NCBI GenBank assembly: GCA_034638255.1
Contig: JAWPGT010000116.1
Location: 1 to 57,641 of the forward strand
Length of the DNA stretch: 57,641 nt
Direction of reading: 5' to 3'
From: Coprinus comatus
Lineage: Eukaryota > Basidiomycota > Agaricomycetes > Agaricales > Agaricaceae
Shown here: piece by piece, positions 19,128-29,848 of the stretch
Layout of the letters: each line of letters begins with the position of its first letter
Position numbering within the stretch: position 1 is the first letter of the stretch
Position numbers and translations under genes: made by a program
Notes under the pieces: model-generated
Database searches by the model: none
What the model was told of the DNA's origin: nothing
What the model saw: the letters and a program-made list of their open reading frames with translations, nothing else

Positions 19128-22100
19128 CCAATAGCAATGTACAACAGTGATCCGATCACCTGTTGGTACCTAGAATGGATGGAGGAGTTGATCAGCTTAT
19201 TGTTAGGAACTGGATAGTACCCTTCTGGCAGCGGAGTTTGTGCCTGTTTGGTATCACAGTCAGAGCCAGTGATTTTAAACCTTTCCAGGATCTTTTCTAA
19301 ATAAGCACATTGATCAAGATAGATCTTTCAATTAGCTCAATCTCTCCTGATGCACATACTGAGAAATTCTTTGACTTCTCCAAGGTCATAGCATTCCCAC
19401 TTTTTCATGAACTCTCCTTTAAGCTTTTTAAGCAGGGCAGAGTCATTTCCCATAAAAAGTACATCGTCAACATACATGACAGCAATGACAAACTTGCCAT
19501 CTTTCTGACGATAAATATATATACCAGCATCAGATTCACATCGCTTGAAACCTAGTTGGTTCATGGAAGATGCCATCTCCTTCCACCAGGCCAAGCCAGC
19601 TTGTTTAAGGCCGTACAATGCACGTCATAACCTCCACACCATATGTTCCTTGCCCTTAAGTTTGAAACCTTCAGGTTGATCCATGTAGATTTCCTCATCC
19701 AATTTGCCATAGAGATATGCTGTCTTTACATTGACAGACTCAATGTCCCAGTCTTCAAGGGCGGCTAACCCGAGCAGGATTTGAGTGGACTCATATCTTA
19801 CTACTGGAGAGAATAATTCATCAAAGTCAATGCCCTCAACTTGAGAAAATCCTTTAGCAACTAGTCTAGCACATTTGTGACTGTCACTCTTTTCATTAAA
19901 GACCCATCTATTTTTTACAGTTTTCCTTCCTTCCGGAAGTTTCACCAACTTGTAAACTTGTCGCTTTTTCAGCACATCTAGTTCTTTGAGACAAGCTTTG
20001 TGCCAGTGTTTACATTCCTCCAGATTCAATTTTACAAGATCATGGAATTGCTCAGGAACTGTAGTTGAACTCACTTTTGCCAATAAAAAGTTCATCAATT
20101 CTAACCCCCCTTCCTTAGTAATCCATTGAATCTTACAATCTGCGTCTTCTTCCATTGTGTCAGGTTGTTGTTCCCTCGCATATTGCCATGAGGCATCCTT
20201 CTGTTGTCTGCATATTTCATCGCAACGTTCTCGGACTTCCTCGGGCGAAATAGGACGTGGATCTGCTTTAGGGCAATCTTGTTGATTTCGGATTCTGAAA
20301 TCATGACCATGGAGATGAACTCTCCCCTGAGGTGGTAGAGGTTCATTGTGATTGTAGTCTCGTAGGATCTCAGACGGATGTGTTCTTTCCCCATAAACAT
20401 TACCTTCTTTGAAAGGAACAAACTTTTCTCGGCCAGAACGGTGAGGTAAAGGTTCGACTGGTCTAGGAGGTCATTCAGGTGATGGAGAAATGGGATGGGT
20501 GGAGTCAGATCGAGGAGCAAGGCTCGGACTCGGGTGACAAATAGGTGATTTGGGATCAGCGTATGATAATGCATCATCATCATCTTCATCAGTGACTTCC
20601 TCAACTGTTGTTTTCCTAGGAGCGGGTTTGCTTGGACTGGGAACAGGAGGTTTTTGAGAAGTAGATGGTCCGGGAATCGGACCTTGTGGTCTAGGCGGTA
20701 ACAGTGTTCTATCACTGTCATCTTGTCGGGATGTGTCCATAGGATCATCAGGATAAAGATCAGGTGTAGTATCCTCGTGATCTTCATCGGACGCCAGAGG
20801 AGGAGGATTTATTTTGGGGTTTTTTGTAGAACTGGAGTCCTTATGTTTTTCGTGATCTGGCTTGCATTTGGGATACCAGCCCTTGTCGAAAATAGCTGTT
20901 TTCGCAGTATAAATAACATTTCCCTTCTGATGTCGCATAAATGTATAGTTTGCGCCAGTGTAACCAAGGAAGATCATTATTTCAGATCTGGGTGACAATT
21001 TGTCATCATGCAATTCCTTAGGAATGAAAACATAAGCTGCACAGCCAAACACATGAAGACCAGATAGATCTGGCTTCTTCCCTGTTACCATTTCAGTGGG
21101 AGTTTTCCATTCAAGACGTTTGATGGGAGTTCTATTATAACAATGAACAGCTGTATTAAGGGCAAATTCCCACCAAGAATCTGGTAAGCATGCAGTAACT
21201 CGCATGGCCTGTGCCTTTTCCTGAAGTGTGTGGTTCAGTCTTTCTGCTCTACCGTTCTGCTGGTGAATGTGTGGTGCAGATGTCTTGTGTACTATCCCTT
21301 TTGAGTGAAGGAATTCCTCAAATTGTTTAGAGACATATTCGCCACCATTGTCTGTCCAGATCCGCTTAATTGTTTTACCAAATTGTTTTTCCTCAAAGGC
21401 ACAGAATCTTTCAAGTGCTGCAAAGGCATCAGATTTGGCTCATAGGAGGAGGATCCAGGCATGGCTAGAATAGTCATCATAGAACGTCATTGCCCACTTG
21501 TACTTGTGATACGAGGCAACGGGGAATTCTAGAAGATCACTGTGGATCAATTCTAAAAATGTCTTCACTCATGTCGAAGAAGGATGATGTGCATCATCGG
21601 ACATTTTGCCTTGAGCACAACCATCACATACTTGACAAGAGATAGGAATGTCAAACTCAGGTACTTTTTCTGAGTGTTTTGGAAGTTGTCGCAATATTTC
21701 CTTTCCAGGATGTGCCAATCGATGGTGCCAAAGAGCATAAACAGATAATTTAGATGCGCAATATGATAGCACCTGATTCGCAGTATAGTGACGCACAATC
21801 TGAGTGTGAATGTGGTGGAGTACATCTTCTAACTCTTTGAACACAGGTATGCATGTAGCATGTATAAATAATTTTCCGTTTGAACGAAATATGTTGGTTC
21901 GCTTTAAATTAGACTCACTCCTCATCCCTTGCAGCCATAAGGTGCCAGGTGAGATGATTCTAGTGGAGAGAGGCTCTAAATAATAGACTGGATACAGTGG
22001 AGTCATTCTAGTGACTCCGTTCTACTTTGTGTTGGAAGAGAACTTTCCCACAACCTTTTATGGTTATGAGATTGTTGCTGGCATCTCTGACACCACCAAA

Positions 22101-23111
22101 TTCTCTGTTCTCTAACTCAATAAAGTCGGCTATATGCAGTGTGCAATTAAAGCTAGCGCCTGAATCAAGGAGCCAAATAGCAGACTCTCTAGCATAATTA
22201 GGTTTACTTTTATCTTCGCAGAAGTTGCATAAGCAATCATCAAGATGTTTTCCTGATTCATCACCATTCTTAGGATCTTTTAAGTATTTTGTTGGTAAGA
22301 CAAAATGATCACAAGTTGAAACAGGAGAAGGGATCATTTTCAAAACGGGATTACAAACAGTAGTAGATGTAAAAGGAAAACTTGTAATAGTCTGACTAAT
22401 GTCCGGCAGTCCAATATGGCGCTCTAGAACATGGGGTCTGATGGAGCCATTGGTTTGTCTCCCCAAGCTTGCTTGGGGGCATCTCTGTAAGTTCCATTTA
22501 GTAATGAAGAATTCTTGAGAGAAGAAAGGAACATACTCATTGTACCAACCATCATCAACCTTGTAGTCAGCATCTGCATCGAAGTCTGGATCATTCATAT
22601 AGGCATCAGCCTCAGTGATCGCATTGGGAACATCGGAAGGTGGGACGTAAGAGGGAGACTGTGATCGACACATAGGGGACCCAGGTGTAGAAACTGAAGA
22701 CGAATCAACTTCCTCTTCAGGAAGGATTGTAGCAACCATCGCATCAAGAGATGGTGGAGGTGACGGGGGAGAGGGTTCAGCCAGGCCAAAGCCAAGGTGA
22801 GCACCCATCCTTTCGAAGACCTCTGCCTTCTTTTTCTGGTATCAGGTGCGACCAACCAGGTGGCCAACAGGAGGAAGGAGAGTAGTACGAGGAGCAACAT
22901 AGGTCTCAACTCCATGAACCACAACTTCATCAGCAGCCTTTTTCAAGGCCACTGCCTTTAGGCAGGGATCAGTAGTCTTCATTCTCTCGATGAGAGAATG
23001 AGTGGAGGAAGGTTTGTTAGTGGGAGTTGTGAAAGACTCCAGAACAGTGGGTGACAAAATCATGTTGACATTTGCACTTGGGATGTTAAATTCCCGATTG
23101 AGCAATGACAT
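19128..23111 (-). pseudogene. Copia element D polyprotein remnant, many frame breaks
   Basis: This is a different Copia family, read on the minus strand in several frames. Order: a Gag-like N-terminal remnant (MSLLNREFNIPSANV, 23111 downward), protease WLLDSGASFNCT near 22170, HHCC region LWHRRLAHPG and CQVCDGCAQGKM near 21600-21730, integrase ITACLPDSWWEF-type segment near 21200, reverse transcriptase CARLVAKGFSQ near 19870 and ALYGLKQAGLAWW with YVDDVLF near 19460-19620, and a final segment ending LLYIAIG where Copia B begins at 19127. Numerous stops and frame changes make it non-coding. RNase H and the 3' LTR are missing, because what lies left of B is not D. Confidence 0.82.
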
Positions 23112-23426
23112 GCTTTGGCATGGTGAAACAACCTCAGATGATCTCTGGACACACCTGAGATGAGTTTACGGCACATTTTCGGCAGGTGCAGCTTAGGGGC
23201 TGTATGCTTCTGCAGATTCATTCTGATTATCTGGTGTAAATGATCCCTCTAAGGAGATCACCACCTTTAGGAACTACTTCACACAGTTAGAGCAAGCCAC
23301 GCCCCCAATTAATGTCCCTGGTATCCTCCGTGCATTGATGTTGATGACACACATTCCTCCCCAATGGAGTGCCACTTGTGCTGCTCTCCTTGTTCAATAT
23401 GGTAACTCCTTTTCGACCTTAACAGT
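23112..23426 (+). pseudogene. Copia Gag (UBN2-like) fragment, opposite to D
   Basis: The plus strand reads GETTSDDLWTHLR, LSGVNDPSKEITTFRNYF and then VPGILRALMLMTHIPPQW, typical of a Copia Gag of the UBN2 type. It has stops in its first half. It is cut at 23427 by the Ty3 E LTR and points away from D, so it is either another Copia copy or an inverted piece of D. Confidence 0.6.
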
Positions 23427-23880
23427 TGTCACGTACCGTGCCACCGACCGACCTTCCGACAACTCATCCGACCTTCCGACAGCTCCGACTGTCAATCTTG
23501 TTATCAGTCACCGACCTCTTGGACCTTCATCTCTTATCTGCTCGTCCTATTCCAACTTCCTGTTTCGGTTACTTCCCTTTTCGGTCGGCATCATCCTTTT
23601 TAGTATGTCGGCCCGTTGTCCTGTTATCTTATGTTTTGATATGTTATATTCCGATATTGGTAAACAATGTATTTAATCACTAGTCGCTCATGTACATTCC
23701 TTAGTCTGATATCAACATAGTATCCGCACTCATCTCTGTCTTTGTCTTGTTACGACTCTAAGTCAATCTTGTATCTGCTCTCGTTCTCTACTCTCCTCCG
23801 TAATTCCTACCGACATTCTTTCCGACCATTCGGTCCTCTTGCAAGTGAGGCTAATCGCAGTATCGGAAGGGCGCAACACA
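23427..23880 (+). repeat. 5' LTR of Ty3 element E
   Basis: It starts TGTCACGTACCGTG directly after Copia Gag sequence and ends near 23878-23880 in CAACACA. The end is set by the usual CA rule because no second LTR copy is available for comparison. Confidence 0.65.
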
Positions 23881-23979
23881 TACGTTGAAGCCGAAGCCTC
23901 AATCCGACGTCGCTAGCTCATCTCCGATCCCCGTTCTTAACAGTATATCAGACTCCAAGCTTCTGGTACTGTCTCTCTT

Positions 23980-25563
23980 GTGTCTATGTCTGGAATTACT
24001 ACTACTGTTCCTTCCCGGTCTGCTCGTGTTCAGGCCGAAGAGCCTGCTCGTGTTCAGGTTACTACTCCTGCTGCTAGGTCTATTTTTGATACTGGTTCCC
24101 CTCTTACCCCTACTCCCGCTGGTTATCGTTCACCGAATCTGTCCCGATCCCACTCTGAGACCAATATTTGCGGTCATGGAGGTCTGCCTGCTATTAACTA
24201 TGGTCATCGTCGAACTAACAATCAAACTCCGAACCCTCCCGGTGGTTTCCGTCATGACGTTCCGATGGACGAAAACAATAGGGATTCCGATGCCGAAAAT
24301 CATCCCGAAAATCGCCGTGTTCCTGCCGATCCTGGCAACGGTGTTCCACGAAACCCCCCAAATCCACCCGACGGTGGTGATGGTGGCGGTGGTGGCGGTG
24401 GCGATGATGATGATGACAATAATGCAGATGATAATGACGAACACCCGAACAATCCCGATCCACCCTTGGCCCAACAGCCTGGTCGGGATAATGTGGAGGA
24501 TCAACTACAAGCATTCTTGCATGGTCTCGGCACACTTAGTCATGCCTTGACCGCCCAGGCCCGCGCCTCGGCTACTCCTGCCCCTAATCCTCCTGTTCGG
24601 ACGTCGGATCGTGCACATGTTCGCGAACCCGCAGTCTTTGACGGTTCTAAACCAACGAAGCTGTCGGAATTCCTTTTCCAATGCCGTCTCTATTTCCAAC
24701 ACCATCAGAGCCTGGCCTCCGATGTCAGTCAGGTCGGGTTCGCTCTCTCCTATCTCTCTGGTTCTGCCCGTCAATGGTTTCAAACTGTGCTTGAGAATAC
24801 TCATGACTGGATGTTAGTCCCCTGGTACACCGACTGGGATCTATTCGTCCTAGAACTCACCGCTAACTTCGGCTGTTCCAACTTAGTCGCCGAAGCTGCG
24901 GAGGAATTGGACAACCTCACTATGGCTTCAGGCGGTCCGATCGCAACCTACAATGTCGAGTTCAACCGTTTGGCCGGGGTCCTCCAATACCCTGATTATC
25001 TTCTCTGCCGTGCCTATTACAAAGGTCTTCCCGACCGACTCAAAGACGCTCTCTATGCACTACCCCAGGGCAAACCAACCTCTCTTGCCGATATGCGTGA
25101 CACTTGCATTCGTATCGATCAACGCTACTGGGAACGTCAACGCGAAAAGAAGCGTGTTGCAAGTTGCAACTCGCCGAATACTCCCGCTGCGACTACTCAG
25201 TCTTCCACTTCCAATTCTTCCACTTCTACTTCCACATCGGGTCAATCGTCTTCCAAGTCCAAGTCGTCCGACAAAACCAAATCGGCGACCCCTGCTCCGA
25301 AAGCCACTACTACTGCTTCCACTACTCCTAAACCTGCAACCGACCTCTCCAATAAACTTGACTCGAACAGCAAGCTCACCACCGAAGAACATCAACGTCG
25401 GATTGCTAACAACCTCTGCCTCTTCTGCGGCACCGCCGGTCATGGTGTTAGCGTTTGTTGGAAGAAAGCAGCTTCGGAAGCGGAGAAAGCCAAGGCTCGG
25501 GCAGCTACTACTACGACTTCGGAAACGACCTCGTCCTCTCAAACCGAGAGTTCGGGAAACTGA
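23980..25563 (+). CDS. Ty3 element E Gag
   Basis: 527 residues: a disordered, acidic and glycine-rich N-terminal region, a capsid domain around residues 205-385 (FDGSKPTKLSEFLFQCRLYF, then ARQWFQ, FNRLAGVL and YYKGLPDRLKDAL), a serine/threonine-rich spacer and one CCHC knuckle (CLFCGTAGHGVSVC) near residue 485. The stop at 25561-25563 directly follows a GGGAAAC slippery site. The first ATG of the frame was taken as start. Confidence 0.9.
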   Translation: MSMSGITTTVPSRSARVQAEEPARVQVTTPAARSIFDTGSPLTPTPAGYRSPNLSRSHSETNICGHGGLPAINYGHRRTNNQTPNPPGGFRHDVPMDENNRDSDAENHPENRRVPADPGNGVPRNPPNPPDGGDGGGGGGGDDDDDNNADDNDEHPNNPDPPLAQQPGRDNVEDQLQAFLHGLGTLSHALTAQARASATPAPNPPVRTSDRAHVREPAVFDGSKPTKLSEFLFQCRLYFQHHQSLASDVSQVGFALSYLSGSARQWFQTVLENTHDWMLVPWYTDWDLFVLELTANFGCSNLVAEAAEELDNLTMASGGPIATYNVEFNRLAGVLQYPDYLLCRAYYKGLPDRLKDALYALPQGKPTSLADMRDTCIRIDQRYWERQREKKRVASCNSPNTPAATTQSSTSNSSTSTSTSGQSSSKSKSSDKTKSATPAPKATTTASTTPKPATDLSNKLDSNSKLTTEEHQRRIANNLCLFCGTAGHGVSVCWKKAASEAEKAKARAATTTTSETTSSSQTESSGN

Positions 25564-25598
25564 TCTGCGATCCTTCGGGTGTGCAGACCGAGGATCGC
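25554..25598 (+). promoter_or_regulatory. -1 programmed frameshift signal, gag to pol
   Basis: The heptamer G-GGA-AAC (25554-25560) fits X-XXY-YYZ in the gag frame, one codon before the gag stop. After a 6-nt spacer comes a stem of 8 bp (GCGATCCT with AGGATCGC), a one-base bulge and 3 more pairs (CGG with CCG), closing a 9-nt loop (25579-25587). Slipping back one base enters the pol frame exactly. Confidence 0.85.
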
Positions 25599-28500
25599 GT
25601 TCTTCCTCCCTGCACTATTCCCTTTGTTCATTTGAACGCTTCCGCTCTTTCTAACCCCGACTCACTTCATATTCCTTTATCTTCTTCCGCTCCTTGTTTT
25701 GCTTCTTGTTCCGAATCGCCAATTGTTGCTCTTATTGATAGCAGTTCTACTCATTGCTTCATTGACACCGAATTCGTTCGCGAGTTCGCTATACCCACTA
25801 GTTCTTGTCCTCCGGTTGAATTACGATTATTCGATGGCTCTTCTAACTCTTATATTACCCAATCTCTGTCCTTACCTATTACTTTTCCCTCTGGTGAATC
25901 TATGGCTATTGATTTCTATGTGACTCGGCTTGACTCTTTGTGTGCTATGGTTCTTGGTTATAACTGGCTCACCCGCTACAATCCGTTGATTGACTGGGTC
26001 TCGGGCAGTATCTCTTTCCGATCTATGACTAACGATGATCTTGCTCTCTCTGCTTCGCTGCGAAAACCGACGGTGGCCGATGCCCCTGTCACTCCATCTC
26101 TTTCCGACGTCTCCGACGTCAATCCTTCCGACTCGTCTTCCGACAATCTTGTTTCTTCTTCTGTCACTCCTGTAGGGTGCTCTGCCTCTGCATCACCGAT
26201 CAAGCCACACATCAGTTTCGTGAATGCGATTGCTTTCGATCATGCTCGCCAACTGCCTGGTTCGCAACAGTTCACGTTGGATCTCAAGTCTAACGTTCGA
26301 GCTGCCGCTGCCGCTCTTAAATCTGCTTCATCAGAACCTCCTGACCTTTCTGCCATCCCTTCCGAATATCATGAATTCGCCGACATGTTCAGCAAAGCCA
26401 AAGCCGACACGTTACCACCTCACCGACCTTACGACCTTAAGATTGATCTTGAGGAAGGTACCTCACCACCTATCGGTGTGCTCTATTTGCTGTCGCAAAT
26501 CGAGCTTGAGGCCTTACGTGAGTTCATCGACGAGAACTTAACTTCTGGTTTCATTCGACAATCTTCTTCTTCTCATGCCGCACCTGTTCTTTTCGTAAAA
26601 AAGAAGGACGGTTCCCTCCGACTCTGTGTTGATTTTCGTGGTCTTAATCGCATCTCTAAAAAGGACCGTTACCCACTTCCGCTCATTTCCGACCTCTTAG
26701 ACTCCCCCCGAAAGGCTCGTATCTACACCAAGATTGACCTCCGTCATGCTTATCACCTCGTTCGCATCGCCGAAGGCGATGAATGGAAAACGGCTTTCCG
26801 AACTCGCTACGGTTCGTTTGAATGGCTTATCATGCCGTTCGGCCTTACCAACGCTCCCGCCACTTTTCAACGTTTTATGAACGATATCTTTTCGGATATG
26901 CTCGATGTCTGTGTAGTCGTCTACCTCGACGACATTCTCATTTATTCCGACGACATTGCTTCTCACAAAAAACATGTCCGCGAAGTTCTCAAACGTCTGC
27001 GCAAGCATGGTCTTTATGCTCGCGCCGACAAATGTGAATTTCATTCCGAATCGGTGGAATATCTTGGCTACATTCTCGGCTCTGGAGGTCTTACTATGGC
27101 TCAGGACAAGGTTCAAATTATTCAAGACTGGCCCGAACCGAAAAAGGTAAAGGACATTCAATCTTTCTTGGGTTTTGCGAACTTCTATCGGCGCTTTATC
27201 TATGGTTATTCCGACATCGTTGTCCCTCTGACAAGGCTCACTCAAAAGGGTGTTGCTTGGTCGTTTGACGGCGAGGCTCAGGATGCTTTCAATGCTCTCA
27301 AAAAAGCATTTACTTGTGCTCCTGTGCTTACTCATTGGGTCCCTGATGCTCAAATTATCGTCGAGACCGACGCTTCCGACTACGCTCTTGCTGCTATCAT
27401 TTCTTTACTTACCAACGACGGTGACATCCACCCCATCGCTTTCCACTCCCGTACCTTTTCCGCTCCCAAACTCAACTACGACACCCATGATAAAGAACTT
27501 CTCGCCATCTTCGAAGCTTTCCGAATCTGGCGACACTACCTTGAAGGAGCTTCGCTCCTGATTGATGTTGTCACCAATCACAAAAATTTGGAATACTTTT
27601 CTACTACTAAGGTTCTTACTCGTCGGCAAGCTCGCTGGTCTGAGTACCTCTCTGGGTTTAATCTTGTTATTCGCTTCCGACCTGGATGTCTCGGCACTAA
27701 GCCCGATGCTCTTACTCGTCAGTGGGACGTCTACCCTAAGGAGGGGGGAGTCGGCTATGCAGCCGTTAATCCTCACAACTTCCGACCGGTCTTCACTCAA
27801 GACCAACTTGCGGCCTCTGTTCGTGCTACGTATCTTCTTACTCCTGCTCTTCGCGCTTCTGTTATTGCTGACATTTCTAAGCTTCATTCCGATATACTCT
27901 CTTCTCTTTCTTCCGATGCCGAGATCACCGAACACCTTGTCGAACCGACAGGTCGGTGGTCTAGGGACGATCACAGATTCCTTCGCCTTGACGGCAGGAT
28001 CTACATCCCCGATGCTGAGAACCTTCGGGTTCGGGTTATGCAATATCATCACGACCATCCCCTTGCCGGTCATTACGGTCAGAATAAAACCCTTGAACTT
28101 ATTCATCGAGACTATACGTGGCCTGGTATTCGGGAAATGGTCAAACACTTTGTCAAGAGTTGTGTAACCTGTATGCGATCCAAACCACAGCGTCATCGGC
28201 CTTATGGCTTGCTTAAGCCGCTTCCGATTCCTTCTCGTCCTTGGGATTCTATCTCGATGGACTTCATTGAGAAACTTCCCGCTTCTTCTGGCTTCGATGC
28301 AATTCTCGTTGTCGTTGACCGATTCACGAAGCAAGCTGTTTTTATTCCTTGTCATGATACAATTACTTCTGCTGACTTAGCCCGACTATTCGTTATCCAT
28401 GTGTTCTCGAAGCATGGTGTACCGTCCCACGTTACTTCCGATCGTGGTTCGGAGTTCGTTTCTCATTTCTTCCGATCGCTTGGTGAAGCATTGAACATGC

Positions 28501-29336
28501 GTCTTCATTTCACTTCGGGTTATCACCCCGAAGGTGATGGTCAAACCGAACGAACTAACCAAACTCTTGAACAGTACATTCGGATCTACTGTAACTATCA
28601 GCAGACCAACTGGTCGGAACTTCTTCCGCTCGCCGAGTTCGCATACAACAATGTGCCGAATGCTTCCACTAATGTATCACCATTCTTTGCTAACAAGGGT
28701 TACCATCCTAACATTACAGTTTACCCCGAACGCGACCTGGTGTCCGCTCGAGCTCATGAATTCATGACTAATCTTGATGAGTTGCATGCGACTCTCAAGT
28801 TAGAGATTGCTTCCGCTCAGAAAAGGTATCAGGCTTCCGCCGACGCAAAGCGACTTCCGTCGCCGAGCTTCAAAGTCGGTGATCAAGCATTTGTTAAGGC
28901 TCAATTCTTCCGAACTACTCGTCCTGCAAAGAAATTTGCCGAAAAGTATTTGGGTCCTTACAAGATCATTGCACAACCTGGTACACTTTCTTACACACTT
29001 CAATTACCTCCGAATTTCCATTCTGTACACCCTGTCTTCCATGTATCCATGCTTGAACCGTTTACCGCTAACCCATTTCCGAATCATTCAGATCCTCCGC
29101 CACTGCCGATTGAAATCGAAGGCGACGTGGAGTATGAAATCTCCCGAATCGTCGATTCCAAGATCGACCGACGTCGGGCCTGCAAACTACTCTACAAAGT
29201 CGCTTGGTTGGGATACGAGGATACGGATGAGGAGTTTTCTTGGTTACCGGCGAATGAACTTGAGCATGCTGTTGAATTGGTTGATGCGTTCCACCGTTCC
29301 TATCCCCACCTTCTGGGGCCTCTATCTTCTCTTTAA
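25561..29336 (+). CDS. Ty3 element E Pol (PR-RT-RH-IN-chromodomain)
   Basis: Expressed by frameshift from gag; the open frame reaches back to 25455. Domains in order: protease with LIDSSSTHCFID near 25733, where the family has DSG, so the catalytic triad's glycine is replaced by serine; reverse transcriptase with LRLCVDFRGLN and YLDDILIYS; RNase H with VETDASDYALAA; integrase with the HHCC zinc site (CVTCMRSK), DFIEKLP, TSDRGSEFV and the glutamate in GQTERTNQ; and a C-terminal chromodomain (YEISRIVDSK to WLGYEDTDEEFSWLP), which directs integration to heterochromatin in chromoviruses. The frame is fully open, about 1,258 codons after the shift. Confidence 0.92.
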
Positions 29337-29430
29337 TCATCGTCCCCGATCGCCAATTCTGGGCTAGGCCCAACTTCAACTTCTTCCGATTTCATTTTAT
29401 TTTGGCCGATTGTGTTTCAATTTCTCGCCT

Positions 29431-29792
29431 TAGGGCGACTCACGTCGGCGACGAACGGCCCGACAACTAGCGAGGAATCCAAAGTTATATTTGATCGGAA
29501 ACATATTACAGAGCAGATACAACATACCTAGCGAGGAACGCAAAGAGAAAGAGTTGGGGATTCACTCGCACAGGCTACACACAATATATACTACTATACA
29601 AACAGAGACGCCAGCTATTGTCCAGAGGGATGTCGTAACATGGACAATGGGAACAATGGGGGACGAGTCACGTGAGGGGGCAAGTCGTGAAAGTGCGGAG
29701 TCGGGAGGTGTTCCGATGGAAGTCAGAACATCGGAGGATTGGTCGGTAGTCGGTGTGTCGGTGTAAGGGTTGGTGAGGAAGGTCCCCTTACA
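29431..29792 (-). repeat. 3' LTR of element F
   Basis: The minus reading starts TGTAAGGGGACC and ends GTCGCCCTA. It lacks the last three bases (ACA) seen in the other copy. Confidence 0.88.
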
Positions 29793-29848
29793 TCTACCCC
29801 CCCTTCTAGGGTGCAGCATCCCGATGTACCTGTGAACTGAGTGCGAGG

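Larger units (their letters stand above)
23427..29430 (+). mobile_element. Ty3 (chromovirus) element E, nearly complete, 3' LTR lost
   Basis: A chromodomain Ty3/Gypsy element with a 5' LTR, a gag ORF, a pol ORF in the -1 frame and about 95 bp of 3' untranslated sequence. A 3' LTR is absent: at 29430 the sequence passes into an LTR of element F through the shared string TTAGGGCGA. The ORFs are open, so E decayed little, or recently. Confidence 0.85.

Noticed and set aside
24130..25542. Minus-strand ORFs with His- or Arg/Ser-rich repeats
   Set aside because: They are antisense to the low-complexity parts of the element E Gag.
27405..28355. 316-residue minus-strand ORF
   Set aside because: It is fully antisense to the RNase H and integrase of element E and has no recognisable domain.
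29491..29766. Small ORF repeated at 35045-35320
   Set aside because: It is the two LTR copies of element F read in plus; repetition reflects the LTRs, not a gene pair.
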